The notes: a model not told the origin generated them from the letters alone. Positions 25,751 through 41,100 are shown, numbered from the stretch's first letter. The stretch: DNA of 64,000 nt from Pyrocephalus nanus (GCA_038380795.1 CM076261.1:31025866-31089865), one strand, 5' to 3'. Made by a program: numbers and translations.

Positions 25751-28700
25751 AATAAAGGCAAAAAATAAGTCATGAAAACTAGAATGCAATCAGTAGCGAT
25801 TTTTTCCCCATTCACATTCCTGAACAGCAACAAAAAGCAAAAATGAAAATTTTTGCAAGGTTCTTACTCTAATAGAAATGCCTGTTACCCTGTGACCATG
25901 ATTAGGATCTCAGTTTTACTTACCGACACTGTCCATTTACTATCCAATGTCCAGGCGGTATCAAAGTGTGTCTTGGGAGAAATTTAAATAAATTCTCTAA
26001 ATCCAAAATAACAGAATTCTAGAGCACTTGTAGCTTTCACTTGACCTGGTATGCACTGGGAAACAGCAGTTTCAAACAGTCACAGCCAGGAGGTGTAAGA
26101 ATTACTAGGGCAGCAGCGGCAACAGTCACATCAGTGAAAATGGGAAATTGTTCCCATGCCTAAGGCAGAGGAGGACAAATCTGGGAGCTAGAGAAGCAGC
26201 TATGGCACACTGCCTCTAGGGCACCTACTGCCTTTGTGTAGACTCAAGGACAAACAGTACAAGGAGGCAGAGAATAATACAAAAGCCACAGGAGACTGCC
26301 ATGACGGTGGGAAGCCCTTCAGTATACATCCCCTGTGTAGTGTCTACGGAACAAGGATGCCCAACACCTGTATGAAGACAACTTAAACCACTGCCATTTC
26401 CACTGATGTCTGTGGAGAAACATGACCCATGAGGTGAGATCATTAGCATTAACTTTTCCTGGCCTTTTTTAGGTAAGCAGTGCTTCTAGGGGAACATGAC
26501 AAAAGCAAAATTAACATGTACGAGATATTCCTCTGCATTATGACTTTCCTGGTATACTCTGGCTGGTGATAATCAATTGTCCAAAATGTGCTTAGGGTGA
26601 AACATGCAAAGAAAGCTTTGCTCCCAAAGCAGTGTGCAAGCTTTCCATTCTTGTTTCCCTGGAGCTCATCTACAAAGGTGAGAAGCATTTGTGATTATGT
26701 TACATAAGCATGGCAAACTCTGGGCTGAGGTTGTCTTCAGATCTTCTTCATGCAGAGGCCAAAGACTCATTTTCCTCTCAAAAGCTATTACTGTTTCTAA
26801 GTCTATGAGTACAGACAAGTAAAATCGAGATATAAATTGGGAAGCATAAAACTAGGAGAAAGTCAGTTCCCTGTCTCTGAAAAATGCCCAGTGGAATAGC
26901 TATCATTTCTTCACCAAATTCCATTTTGATTAAGTGCTAGAAAGCACTGGGGAGGATACAAATGCATATCATATGTATCTACCCACAAAGAATATTTGCC
27001 TTAATCACAAGTGATACAGTATCTACAGCAGTGCTGCTTCTTTCAGTTTTAATTTCCCATAGAAATAGGCTCTGTTCTCTTCCTCACATTATACCCCCAA
27101 TGCAAAAAGTAAGCTGATTTACTATCAGTTGCACATTTCATAAAATCACATTTTCTCATGTTTATAAATTAAATCTCTGCAAGGATTGCTATAAGACTTG
27201 TTTGTATGCACACGGCAAATCTAATCTACACAGCTCCCACAGCTGTCAGTCTCTCACAACTCTGGCATATTGCCTTTTTATTAGCATTAGCTCAGCCTTT
27301 GCTGAAAATACTGCTCATGGCTCTCTCATCCTGAAATGGAGAGTGCCAGTTTCTCCATGATCACACCTCACTAGGCTCCAAAACGCAAGGACAGGTTCAG
27401 GTTGGAAGGAGGCCTTGGGAGCCAGCCTAGAGCGCTGGCCCAGGCTGAACACCTGGGATATGTTGTTGAGGAGACCCCACACCTTCCTAGACAAACATGC
27501 TGAGAGGCCACTCTCACCCTGAACCTTAACATGCCACCAGAACTGGCATCTGAAGATCCACATCTGTCTCCCTTGCACATTAAAGCAGACTCTCCTGCCA
27601 GGGAGGACTACACTGCTAGCATCAGCCTGACTCAACTTTCCACATTTTCCTTTCTTTTCCCGGAAAATCTTTTGTTTCATCACTCAGTACCACTTCTCAC
27701 CTTGACCAAAGATCTTGACCTTCACAATAACTCACCTATGTTTTTACATCATAGCAAGAAATTATTTAGCTCCATTTGTCTTCCTATTTTCACCCTTCCT
27801 GTTCAGCATTTTTCAGATGTTATGTTTGTTTCTATTGTATTTCCAAGTTCATGCATTGCACATGAAGCTTCTGCTTTCTCATGTTTTCACATATTATAAG
27901 TAGTTTCTTAAGTGCTATTTTTTCACATAAGGTCACCTGACACAATTACAAGGTCCCGTATATAGTGTAAATCTATTTTTCCCCTTAAAAAAATAGGTAG
28001 ATACTCAAATTGGGAAAAAAAAAAATCCAAGCAAATACTTCAACATATCTGCAAAACTACTTTTGCCAGTTGGAGGAATACAGGAAATTAATGAGGTTTG
28101 TCCCTTGCTTTGTAAATTTTTTTAACCATTCTCCTTAAATTTTTCAAGTTCAAAAAAATATTAATGCATACAGCATTTGGTAAGAATTCCTGATATTTGT
28201 CAGAGGCTATCAAAAATCCCTTTAAACCAGACCAAAACTTGTCTAAGCACCTGCAAAATATGCGTTGCACAGGCTCAGTAAAACTTGTTGAACTACTTTA
28301 ACTGCACAGAAATCTTGCCTGTATTTCAGTTGTGCCAAGTGTGCTTCTGAGCATCAAGCCTAGAGAACTGAAGGTCAAGCACCACACAGCAGAGACCCTA
28401 TAGGTACAAGTCCTTAAGGAACCAGGAGACAGGAATGCTACCTGTATTTGCTCAAAGCAAAAGGGAAAGTATTTCTCTTTTCACAAACTGAAGCTGCAGT
28501 ACCCTGCTAAGAATTCTTTCTCTCAGGAATTGAGGTGATTTATTCTCCAATTTTGGCTCCTGTCAAAAGGACCCTAGAGTCTAGATCTGTAATATTTACT
28601 TTTATTGCTTCAGTTCTCTTATTTCTATACAGTTTCCACTCTTTGTTAGTGATTAGGAATCCATGTCCTCATACTTGGATGACAAATACTTGACATTTCC

Positions 28701-31558
28701 TATCAATTCCCTTTCCACATGAATTTTAAGGAATGTAATAATTAAACCCAGCAAACTCTGTGAAAGCCAACAATCACATTCAAGGCACCAAAATCCTTTA
28801 GTATCATCACTCATACTATACTTCCACTTCATGGCTGCTCTAGAGATTATCCTGCTGCTGCTATTGCTAAAATTACTGATTTTGCTACAGCCAGCACTGG
28901 TATTCAGCTGGGAGAGACAGGTTACTTCAGTGGAGTATGGGCAAACAAACACATATTTTGGGTTTGGTGTAACAAAGAAGTAGAAGCCTCCAAGATGTAT
29001 GACCTATGAGGGAACCTCTTGTTAAATCCGCAACTGATCCTTTTGGAAAATAAATCCTTGAGACACATAGTTCAGTGGCAGATGTTCAGGCTGTCTTCAT
29101 TGCAGAAGATGGTAAAGTTTACTGACATTGTGCAGGATGGGACCAAAATGGTTTCAGATAAGGGAAGACTGTCTAGAAATAGAATTCTTTCCTCAAATTG
29201 CTTTCAGACATGACTAAAGCACAAATTTATTACTCAAAAGTTGAATATGTGAGAATTAGGGGAGACTGCCTTTTGTTATCTGGTCCTTGCTCCTTCCCTC
29301 CCCCTGTATAGTTCAAACTCATCACTAGCCAGCAGCAGACCAAAATAACTGTAGCACACAAACTGCGATCCCTCTGTTGTCAGTGGAGCTCCCCCAGTCA
29401 TTCAGAGCTCCCTCGAAGTGTCATCATGCATGTCTGCTAGGCAAAACAAGTAAGGTGACCGAGTCTGCCATTTAATGAACATTTCTTGTACATGACGAAA
29501 GACTAAAGCAAACCAAAGCAAGTGTCGGCAGGTTTTGTTCGTTCAGCTTGAGTAAATGCTCTTTCTCTCACTGCAGACTGGAGAAGTAAGGAGCCTGCTG
29601 AGCAAATGCAAAGAATTCTTGACTTGTCCAATGACTGGGCTTAGGAAGAAGAAAGGCAAAAGGTTGATCATTCATCCTCCTCAGTACTGCACTATGTAAA
29701 AAACCCCCAAACAATCTAAAAAGTACATGTCAAAGCAACTGTGATTACAAAAAATACACATAACCATCAAAAAAGGCTTCTGTGCCTGACTTCAGAAGTG
29801 GGAGCTTGACCAGCTGTCCGTGAACATGTAGTACAGCCCTACCTTTATGTGTACTTAGTGCACTATGCAATTATCTGCTGTCCATTAGCTTACTCTTAAA
29901 GCATTTATCTCCCCATGTGGCCCAGCACAGACTTGTTACTTATGTTCCAGCTTCAGCAGAGCAGAACATATTTGAGGTCTGGTATTTTCATCAGCTGTTG
30001 TGTCGGGAGCAGGGAGCATGGCTGGTTAAAGTCTGTCATTAAGCAGCTGCTGCTTCCAGCATGCTGCCGGCTAGGCAAAGCACAGTTTGGGCTACACAAA
30101 GCTGAGTTTGTTAGGTGTGAGTGCCTGAGACTGCAAGTGTAGAGCTGCCAGAATAGCTCATGTCTTGGTTGCTTAGAAGTGACAAATAGAGGGCACCCAG
30201 ATCACCAGCCTAAATACAAACTTGGTGTTTCCGCTGCTGGAAACATCCACTGTAAATAAAGTCCTCAACAACAGTAAGAAAACCTTCTATTTGTATCTGG
30301 TTTTCTTTCTCTTCCATTCTTACTCTTCGTACCAACTTTATTGGGATGAGATTAAAGTTACTCAGTGGACCTGAAAACAAACTGTGGATAGTGGCAGTGG
30401 TTTCATTTCCCTGAAGCTGGTGCAAAGTACACTCTTTGAAGTATTTCCAGTTATTACAGAACTTTCCAATACTTCAATATCTGCAGAAAGAGACAGTCTC
30501 ACTAAACCAAGAATTCTGCCTCTAGAATCTGTTTAAAATAAATGGGAAGTGGGTGGTAAAGATGTGGGTGTGGAGGAAGATAAAAAGGAGAACAGGTAAT
30601 CTTTTTTCTCAGAAAATCTAACCACCTCTGTCCTCAGCCTAAGTTTGGAGAACCTTGAACTTCTCTCCCGGTTTTTGCAGGTGTTGTTGACAGGATTGGC
30701 TAACATTTCCTTCTAAAAATAGCTTGACTGGTTCTTTCAGTATCCAATTACATGAAGTCAACAAGCCAACTCACAATGAAATTATTGCACAAGGGTTTTT
30801 TCCAGACGTTGGGTATATGGAACACAGGTAATCAAGAAGTTTCTTTTGAAATCATGCACTCTTTTTGAAACACCCTGTCTTTCACAAGGGGAAGCACAGT
30901 AATATTTCTACACAAGCAAGGCTGAAAATACCCTTCTGACCTAGAAGAGTGGGATGCCATGGGAGAACCTGATTACTGCTGCTTATGTTATCATCTCATG
31001 GCAGTTGAGTGCCCAACTGGTGCTGTTATAAAAAATGGTTTTCTGTGACAATGGAAACATGGGTGAAATACCAGTTGATTTGAAATGCAATCAGGATAGA
31101 TATGCCCTATCCTTACTGGATTCAATAAAAAAAGGGAGAATTGGAAAATGCATCAGTGCTGCAAGCTTTTCCTCTGTACCTCTTGGTAACACATAAATAA
31201 GAGAGAGACAAAAAAGCATTCTTTCTGAATATACTGGGACAAACAAACCCTAGAGCCAGGGGGTCACTGTAGTAACCTTTAAATGCCTGACAATAAGTAA
31301 TTCTGTTACATCTTCAGCAAATCAGTAGCAGAATTCCTTAAGTAGTACACAGGCAGCCTTCCCCTCAGGGGAGACTTGGAAGCACCCATGGTCTTGTAGC
31401 AATCCTTGTAACTTTTATTTCTATGTCTGGCAGGTGTGAGTCTTCACCAGAAGCGCAGTCACGAATGTGTTTGTGAGTGTTCTTGATTATGCCAAATATG
31501 TAGTATAATTTGATGCTTAATCTGATTTCAAAAGTGTGAAGCCTCAAGTTCACAAAAT

Positions 31559-31582
31559 AAAAAAAAAAAAAAAAAAAAAAAA
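31559..31582 (+). repeat. Poly(A) run, 24 A
   Basis: A 24-base A homopolymer is followed by TTAAAAAAATTTAAA. It could be a retroposition tail, but the upstream sequence is not recognised as any gene or element and no target duplication was found, so it is listed only as a homopolymer. Confidence 0.9.
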
Positions 31583-32700
31583 TTAAAAAAATTTAAATCT
31601 CTTCCAGCTAAAGAGGTGATCAGACACACCATGGATGGGTTCTGCCATAAAATGAGGAACTGTAGATACAGTCCCAGTAATCCTTAAATGGTTGTTGCTG
31701 AATAACAGCATTTCTACAGAGGTCTTCAGCAACAGAGTATCTATTACCCACTTGATAAACTAAATGCACTCTTAGCCTTGTGACTACACCAAACTTAACT
31801 CCAAGCTTGAAGCCATCTTACTGCATCCTTTCTCATTCTTCTATTCCTGATGCAATGATCCCTTCTTATTTAAAGTGATTCATGCAATAGCAACAAACAT
31901 TTTTCTACCATCCTACTCCCTCTAACTGCTTGACTTTTTCATAAACTTTTAAAACTTACTAACTCATTTTCATTTGTTTATACAGACTTAAGAGGTTGAC
32001 TTTTTAAGTTCAGGAAAAGCACTGAGGGATTATCAGAAGCTTAAGTAAAACTGAAGTTGAAACACCATAGTACAACAGGCAATTTTGCCTAGTGGGTTCT
32101 CTGTCTGAGTCATTGGTTTTAAATAATGGGTCTCCTTACTCATGGATTTCAAAAGTGGTATGAAATGCAGTGAAGATAGACCATCTACCACACTTTTATA
32201 GTGTTCTCCACATTGTGCTGAGGTTTCACTGGGAGAACAGCCTCCCATCATAGACCCCCTCAGCCCTAGACCAGTTTTGTTCTGCCTTCTGAGTCATTTA
32301 CTGCCCTATTTCCACAAAGTCAGAGGAGATGCAATCTTTTTCCTATTTTTTCCATACATGGAGGTTTTTTGTTCTCTTGCTGATGAGCAGCAAAGTACAG
32401 AGAATGTAAAACATTAATTCAGAACAGCTATAATTTATCTCTTTAATGCGAAATACAAGATTGGCTTCAGATGGGCATCCTGCCAAGATTCCTATGAAGG
32501 GAGAGAGAGTCGAGTGTCACATTATTGCCACTGTGGGGATTGAAAAAATCGAGCTGGTTTGCTCGATAGTGCAGCATGGCCTATAAGCTAGTCTTACCCA
32601 GTGAGCTCTTCACTACATTTTTCTGTCTATAGAAACAAGAGAATACAAGTTATCTTTTGCTGAATCTTTGATGCCAAAGGACAAAATAAAATACCAGGTA

Positions 32701-32764
32701 CAAAAAACAACCAACCCACCAAAAAGAAAAAACAACCCCCCAAAAAAACGAAAAGAAAAACAAC
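32701..32764 (+). repeat. A/C-rich low-complexity tract
   Basis: About 64 bp made almost only of A and C, with runs of six or seven A and one run of six C. No tandem unit is preserved. Confidence 0.85.
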
Positions 32765-35700
32765 TCTCATTTGCAAAATTCTGAATGCACAGGTAATAAT
32801 AGGACTAACACTACTATGGACAAGTTGGTGATCTCTGCCACTAAGTGTAATTTACCTTAATAAAACTTCAAAACTTGCAGCAGATACACAAACCCAAACA
32901 CACTATTTTTCTATGATAATCTACCCAAACTGCCTGCACTTTGTCTGACTCTACTGAAAACTCCAGTAGGGGCTTAGCAATAAACAAGGAAACAAAGGAC
33001 ATGTTTCAGCTCAGCCTCAGTTTCTCAGTCTGTAAGTAGATGATGTTGTGTTTGCAGGTTCTCAAAGAGTGTGGCACAAGAAACTCCAAAGCTGTCATCC
33101 TTGGGGCTTAACAACAGGATTGAAAACCCTTCTTGCACACATATTCTGTCCTCTATCCTGTTTATCTAGAAGCGCAGTTTTTCTACCAATAATAATATGC
33201 ACAGTGGATGCTTCCTTCTTCAAACAAAATAAGATGGACTTAGAGAAAGCAGTGAATGCTCTGCTCATCATCATGGACTCCAGATTCTGTGCTGGTGATA
33301 CTCTAGTCCTTAGAGGCTAGAGTTGGGCCTGCTTTGTCAAGGCTTGCAGGGCAGTCAGGCAAAAGAATTAAAAGCTCCGAAAACAGTTTCTGAAACGTGA
33401 TGATGCTAAGGCTACCAACTTGGACTGCAGTGGCATACCACCGTGGGGTAAATATGATGCTGAAGCTCCTGTAGGGGTGGTGTGTAATACCAGAATACAA
33501 TCACTGCATACACATGCAAAAAGCCAACAGCACACAGGGATCTTGACAGAACCGTTTTTTTTACTGGCATGGTGGAAATGCAATGAAATGAGAATATGCA
33601 GAGGCACTGGTAGAACACTTTTGGGAAATAAGTGACAGGAAGGCACTAAGACTACTGAGTCTCCAGGTGCAGGTCAGGAACAAATTAGTCTATGCAGGTC
33701 TTGACAGACAAAATGTTTCTGACATCAAGGAAATGAGGTCTTGAAACAGACCTTGTAGAGTGGTAGTGGAAGAAAACATCTGAAATATTTTGAAGCAGTC
33801 AATGCTGCTTGATGTCTTACAACAAAAGCTGAAAAGTATGTTTGCGAAGGAAATGAAGATTTCTTTGAGATAATGCCACATGATGGTTTTAATTGTTACT
33901 CCCTCTTGTCATGTTCCTGCTGATAATCTATTATGTTTGTCTAAAGTGGCCTAGAAGAAAATTGTTCTTATTAATCACAGCTCTCAAAGTAAAATTTATA
34001 ACTGAAGCTAAAAATGAGCTATATTCTGATGGAATTCAAGTGATGATCTAGCTTAGGAACTGCAGTTTAAGAGCTGTAGAAGTATTGTGGGATGGTCCTC
34101 CAAAGCACTGCCATTTGGCAATTGTGATCCTAAAGGGGCAGATGTTCAAAACCAGCTCAGTACAGATGTAAAAGCATAGTTTTTCTACTCCATGCATTTA
34201 TAGACTTAATGATGCTGAACAGCATGTATATTTTCTAAACTCTCTATTTGAAGCTCTTTATTTCCAAGAGTCAAAAATATGACTGTGGTAAGAGTAAAGT
34301 GAATGCAGGTGTTTGACATCTCTCTTAAATAGTCTTACTTCAAGGTTGGATGATCCAAAAAGATGCTTTCTCTCAGGTCACCCCAAACTTAATGAAGGCA
34401 ATGAATTTTCTGAAACTGCTGTCACACTACTGTGATGACAGCATACAGCAGGACTCTTAACCCCCGGTGAGCTCTGGAGCCCAATCCCAAGGAACATACA
34501 CCTCAGTGCCAGTTGCTGGTGGGTAATTTGCAAACCCCAATGGGTTTGTACCTTGTGGTTTGATCTAACATCAACAGCCTTCTTTAGGTCATCATGCACT
34601 TTACCAAAGAGCAGTAGATGGCATCAGACAAAACAGCTTCTCACTGCTGACCACTCTCAGGTGATTTAAACATTCACTCCTTTCTCTGCTCACCCTCTCC
34701 ATCCTCAGATGCATCCCTGGCATCTCTTGCTCAAGCATGGGGCAGGTATGTACACACTCCCCCTCTGCCATCTGAGCCAGAACCTGGTGGGCTCCAATCG
34801 TCCTTAGGTCTTGGGTCTCATCATATCTTCTTTTCGGAAGACAGACCTAACTTTATGTTTCAACTTCATTTTAGCATTTGATATTGGAGAAAATCCTTTG
34901 TTGAGGTTACACTGGAGCAGAACTGTTGCCATCACTGGAAATTTAAGCTAACGATGTTACTGATTTGTCAACTCCAGGCAAGAGTGCCAAAACTTTATTT
35001 CATAGTAGGAACTGAGATGCAATGATTCTCTAACTCAATTAACAGTATCTCAAACAAATACAGTTCAAATCTGGGGGAAGGATTTAATTTCTTTTGTTAG
35101 CTATGAGTTATTTCACTCAGAACAAAAGACAGGCCCACTCGACTACATATTCAAATACTATAAATATTTTTTTTTTGCAGTCAGAAATACATCTGCTGCT
35201 GTTGATCAAAAGGCTAAGGAAAATAAGGTACCTCTTTTTATAACAGAGATTTTATGATGTCTTTTCCCCAGGAGACTATCTTGATTCATTTTAATAAAGA
35301 TGCCTTTGAGAAAGCAGATGCTTGTCACAGTGGTATCTAGTGGATTAAGCCTTTTCTCCTTGAAACTGGGGGGATTTATAACCAAAGAGCCTTGAATTAT
35401 AGGCATTGTAAAATTAAAAGGCAATTCTGTTCTGAAGCTCTGTTGCAAGCTTATCTTGAAACCCAAATAGCATAGGACAAAGAGTAGTTTGAACCTCTTT
35501 CAGTCATGGTATTTATTTCACCCCTAATTTGGGGATCAACTCTTGAGCCACAGTTTGGGCACGTACAACTGTGTTCCCCCTCTGATCTCACACTCTGGAG
35601 AAGGACCTACAGCACTAATGGATGTACCGGCAACAGCAGTAAAAAACTAAGTTTTCTGCCAAACCACAGGGGGATGTGGCAGGACCAAGTGGCACAGTCT

Positions 35701-38130
35701 TCATGCTTGTGTCACGAGACTCACAATGCAAACACTCTGCCTAGACCATATCCCAGCCCTGCACAAGACACTCCAGTAACAGAGGACCCCTCCTAGCAGA
35801 CCACATTGAGTGACAGCCTTTAACTCAAACCAGCAGTAAAGCTGAGAGTGGAGAAAGGTACACCCCAGTCTGCTGATTTACTGCAGCTGTCAGAATTTAT
35901 TTCCCGGGAAAGGGAAGCAATAGGGCAGTTACTCAGCCTCGCTGCCTGCAGTGGGAAAGCACTCACCCTTGCAGCTATCATTGCAACAGGTACCAGTGCC
36001 TTTGGGAAAGAAAGAAGGGCTATAAAGTACAAAATAAAGAGAAAAACTTTTAAGGCATCTGAAAAAGGACATTGTATTCTTTTTGTTAGAATTTTATAAA
36101 AACCATGGACCTTTTTAAGATGGGGCTTCAACTACTACTATGATAATAACCTGAAATATAAGCTTTTTTTTTCCAAACCATGTTTCATGAATGGCAAGTA
36201 AATGTACTTAAAAAGCTATTTTATGCAAGTGGTAGGACCTGATCCAGTAGCCTCTAAAATCAGTGCTAATCAAAAAGTGTTTTTTCCTTGAGGAATAACT
36301 TTCTTTGAGTGCTTCTCCTTTCCCAGGTATATTACCAGAAGACATTGAAGGATGCAGTAAGTGTTAAGACCTCCCCTGTTCATCTCATCCAGCTGCACAA
36401 ACTTCAGCAGGTGAAATTATATTAGCAATGGAAAGAAGGAACAATACAGTTCTACATGAAGTGGCAAAACTAAGCTTGGCTTTGTTGAATTTAATATTGC
36501 TTTTAATATTTCAAAGGTAATATCTGTTAAAAGGCACTATCAACTCTCAACTCTGCTACCTGTGGTCATGAAAAAAGTCACTTCTTGCTTTGCACAATTT
36601 GAACATGTTTCTCTTTCAGCTGTTAGGTGAATCAGTCCTGAAGTTTCAGTCAAGTAATACTCCTTGCTTTCTGTCCTAAATTCCTATGTTGGATATTGGA
36701 TGGCACAAAAGTGCTGTAATTTTCCAGGCAAGTTTACATTTCAGAGCAATATTTATTTGCTCTGAATTTGCTCTATTGCAAAGTTTACACTGTGTTATGA
36801 TGAAAGAATTGTATACTTTACATTTGTTTATTTGCTAGTTTATTTCATTTTGAAAATATTGGTTCAGATTAGGATTACTGTTCTCTACAGATTGGGAGAA
36901 CTAAAGTAGCTTAAAGCACTCATGAATTCAGAAAGGTTTTGTACCACACCATGACTGTGCAACATATGATGCAAGCCAAAGTGCCACAGCTATAGTGAGG
37001 GGCTGCACAGAGGCTGGTGAGCAACCCACTGTCCCTGTGACTCTGGAAGCCCTTCCCAAGGGCCTTTCCAACTTTCTGATTCCAGGCTGGCTTGTCTGCT
37101 ACAGGAAATTAATAAACTGCAAAGCAAGCCTACAGTGGACCTTGACCAAAATACCAAAACCTTATCAGTACTAGAGGGCATTTCAATAATCTACTTTTAA
37201 GCAGAAGGCTTTTCTTTTTCCTGCTCCTAAAGAACCTGATGTAACATTATACATTTGTTAGTTGCTTCAGTGCCAGCATTCTGTCATGCCACAGATTATA
37301 GTTTTCCATCCAGACAAAGTAGTTTGGAATTAATAGATTTTGAGAGAGGAAAGTGGAATCCAGGTCAGTGCAAGAACAGATATTCTGTTTTGAAGCCTTT
37401 ACATACAGTCTAAATTCTTATGCTTCATAACAATTAAAACATTTTTGGACTCTTAAGGTGTATTGATTTGGTAACAAGTCAGTGAATTCTTTAGGATACT
37501 CAGCAATGTGAATTTGGCATGCTTACCGAACTTGCCTGTACTAGAGAAAAGCAATTTGTTGCTAGCAGGAAGGCAGCAAACCATATAGAAACATACAGGC
37601 AGTTGTGCCTGCAGTGGTAGATGTTGAGCTGAGGGAGAGGCCAGGTTTGGAAGATGACATGAGAAAAGGCTTAATAGGCTTAGAGAGGAAGTGACAAGTG
37701 ACTTGAAGACCTCAGACCAAAAAATAGTTGCAAGGTACGGCCCAGAGGGTCATTATCTTTCCCTTTTCCACTCTGGCACACATCTCCACTTGTGCATCTC
37801 CACCAACAGTAGTAACGACAGAGGAGACCATGAAGTCAGCTGGTGGAAACAAAGCTGCACACCTATTGCAAGTGCTCCTTTGAAAAGCCTGTTTGGCTGT
37901 ACACACACATTTTATTTTCAAGGCAATGGTGGATATCATGGTGGAATGCTACCAAGTCAGTGGGAAGCAGGACTGCTGGTTTCAGCTCACAAAAAAATCC
38001 CAGTCTGCTGCGGACGCCTTTGCACAGGTCTGTGGGAGTACGGCTGGCGCTGGCAGTTCAGTGCATTCTGACCACGTCACATACTTTGCCCACATCAAGT
38101 AAACAACCAAGCCTGCATACTGCAGCAGTG

Positions 38131-38160
38131 AAAACGAAACAAACCAAAACAAAAAAAAAA
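38131..38160 (+). repeat. A/C-rich low-complexity tract
   Basis: AAAC and CAAAA units run into a 10-base A run. Low-complexity intronic sequence. Confidence 0.85.
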
Positions 38161-41100
38161 GAATGGAGGAAATCCTTAAGCAATGGTTACATGGGAGAAA
38201 AAGTAATGATGAAAACTTCAGAAAATGGTCAATGAATTAGAATATTCTTCTCGTGATTACTTCAAATGGTTCAAACTAGAGTGAACATCATCCCCAAATC
38301 CCACTGTATTTTCAGCAAATATAACGTTCTTGAACACAGGCAAAACCGAGGACTGAAACCATACTCAGCAAGCCTTACATAGGGTCCAGACAACAACAGC
38401 TAGACAGTCTATACTGCAAACCTTTGAAAGAAGCAGTGCATGAAATTGCAGGGGCTTTAATTAATTTGTCATGCTTGTGTTTGTACAGTCTGATTAGGTA
38501 ACAGCATCTGATATGGTAGCACATAGGAGAGGATTCATCAGACTGAATAATTACATGGATTAGATGAGGACTTCTGAAATGCTTACGGCGCTGGCTCAAA
38601 GAGAAATGCAATCAGCAATGCTGAAAGGAGATGCACAGGCCTCAAAGGAATTTACTGGTGGGGATCCTGAAGATCAAGCTGATATTCTTTAGCATTTTCA
38701 TAATTTTCATTTACCACATCACGAACATTGTGAATATGCAGATTACACATGCTAGGGATGCAAATCTAGTAAGCACCACAGGCATAGATCACTTTGAGAC
38801 TTATGCAATAAAACTGGGATGAAAAAAGTTGAAAATGCCAAGCCAAATACTGGAGACTAATAACAAGAATTTCTGGCACAAGCTAGGAACTTCGCTTAGA
38901 CTGGGTGTACTAACACATTGCCAAATGACTGACTGGCAGGTCAGCCATGGAAAAAGGCAAATGCAATTGGAGAACTGGTCTGGTGAGGCATTTCTGGTAG
39001 ACACTGAGAAATATTTTTCCCATTTTTTCTGCAATGGATCAAGGAGGCTTTCAGAGCATCCTCAATTCAGTGGAAGGTTACTAAGCTGATCTAGGGGTAC
39101 AGAGAAACCTGATCAAGTGAGTGGAAACCAAAGAGGTTGTTTTCCATACCAAAGAGAAGGCTAAGAAGCTTCTCTGTTTCAACACAACCATGATGGAAAA
39201 AACAGGGAAGAAGACTCATTTCATTCAGAAGACAGTGCTGGCACTAGAACAAATGGGTATAAACAGGACTTATATTGGCTGGAATTTAGAAGACAGCTCT
39301 CTAACCACTGAAACAGAAAACTGTTTTTCTTCCAAAGGTAACAGGGCAAAAAGATGTGTGGCATAATCCTTCTCAGCAATACATACCTCGTGCACTCAAA
39401 GGTAGGGAAATATAACCTGGGAAACCAAAGGAGTGCCTACATCTTATTTTTAAATTATTATCACAGGCACTAATGTCACTTGGATCTCTTGTCCCATTTC
39501 ACCCCTTCTTTCAGTACAACATACCGCATGAGGACGAGAAAATACCCCCAAAAGCCAGATTTCAAACAAGGTGGCCTCATCTCCTTTTGCAGAAGATGCT
39601 CTGAAGGACAACTTCAGCAGAGGGCTCTGGCCTAAGTTCTCCAGGTCACATCTCAGAAGTGTTTCCCCCAGGTTCTCCAGCTGTTTTCTAACACCAGACA
39701 GCTCAGCCAGCCTCTGAGGCAGCATGTTTCAGTGCTGCTGAGATCCTGTTATGTATGTGCAACAGCTCTGTTACATAGCAGGAGGTTTTGCTTTTAGTTG
39801 GGGTGGGGTTTTTTTTATAGTCTTGCTTTTTTCACCCCACACTATAGTTTCAGCTGCCTCTTTCCCTTCTCATTTCCCCTTTTTCTTTAACAAGTAACAG
39901 GACAAATGTACAGCCTTTCAAAAAAAACCTGCAAGGGAGGGATAGATCACAACCACATCACCCCTAATTTCCTGTGCTCTCAACCACTATAGCACCCAGC
40001 TTCTCTTTCTCTGTACACTGCGTTTGCATTTACACCAGCCTGTCAGAACCATTCAATACTGTTATACCTACAGTATTGCCTCCTTTTTTCCTTTTAATCA
40101 TGCTGGTGTCAGCTTTTATTAGCCATGCCCCAAGTTATCTCCTTTAGCATCAGTTAAACCAACATTTTATCAGTGTTAGTGTGCAAAGAGAACAGATGAA
40201 TATATATTAAAAGATACAATGGAGATAACTGTATGTGCACGGCAAGCTAAGATAATGAGAAATTTGTTTAAGGACTTTTGTTGTATTTTTTAAAGTGAAA
40301 TATCTTGAGGATTCTGCATTCAGTGAGGTGCTTGGGCTTGAAAGGATGCAGGGTTTGAAGCTTACTTTAGTAAGAGTATGTGACAGGATCTGTGTTCTTC
40401 TTCAACTGCTTAAACCTCAGAAATATTTTAATCATGTCCAAGACAGGGAAAGGCACAAGACCTCCTACATCAGCTAGGTACAGGAGCCAGCTGCTGTGCC
40501 GTCAAATGGTCTGAGGCTTTCTCAAAATCTAGGCTAGGAACAACCCTGGTTAGTTTGGCACCTCAGTCTACTGAAAAGAAAGACTTCCTTAACACAGCCT
40601 CTTTGATTTTTTCATTACTCAGTTTTGCCTGACTTTCTTTTGTTTGCATTACACTTTTTGATCTTTAAGGGCTACAGAGCCTTCCCACATTAAGCCACAG
40701 TCCTTTCCAATACATTTACCTGCTATTAACTATAACTTTTGGAAAATGTATGTATTAGGACAAATTTAGCCAAAATGCTTGATCATAAAAGTATCTGCAT
40801 TTGTTTTCCACAGCAGCTGCAGATGCTTCGCAGGTTATTGCCAAGCATCCTCTCTTAACTTTAAAAATCCCTTCCAAGAAGCCTATGTTTGAAGAATAGA
40901 GCAGAAAAAAGTTTCAAGGAGGATTCTTCGCATCCTTCTACTTTCTATAGGTATTTGCATCTGGGTAAACTAAAAAAAAGGAAGCTCTTCTCCTGAGTTT
41001 ATAAGATGGAGGAGAACTGAAATGGAAAATGGAATAAATCTTTCTGTTTTGACTTGTGAGTAATAACTGCTGAAGCCAACATTTCCACACAAAATGCTCC

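Noticed and set aside
27315..27683. 122-codon minus-strand frame in a more GC-rich patch; possible CR1 or LTR fragment
   Set aside because: The phrase GGTTGGAAGGAGG recalls CR1 ends, but the neighbouring sequence does not follow the CR1 order, so the match is too short.
35820..36131. Overlapping open frames on both strands (103 and 83 codons)
   Set aside because: No known motif; one frame is the shadow of the other, and neither has splice or promoter support.
37691..38235. Three overlapping plus-strand frames of 126, 130 and 69 codons
   Set aside because: No recognisable protein in any frame, and no poly(A) tail or target duplication to support a retrocopy.
38560..39370. A/G-rich stretch with faint resemblance to old CR1-type LINE 3' regions
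   Set aside because: I could not align any block convincingly. A RepeatMasker hit would be needed to claim it.
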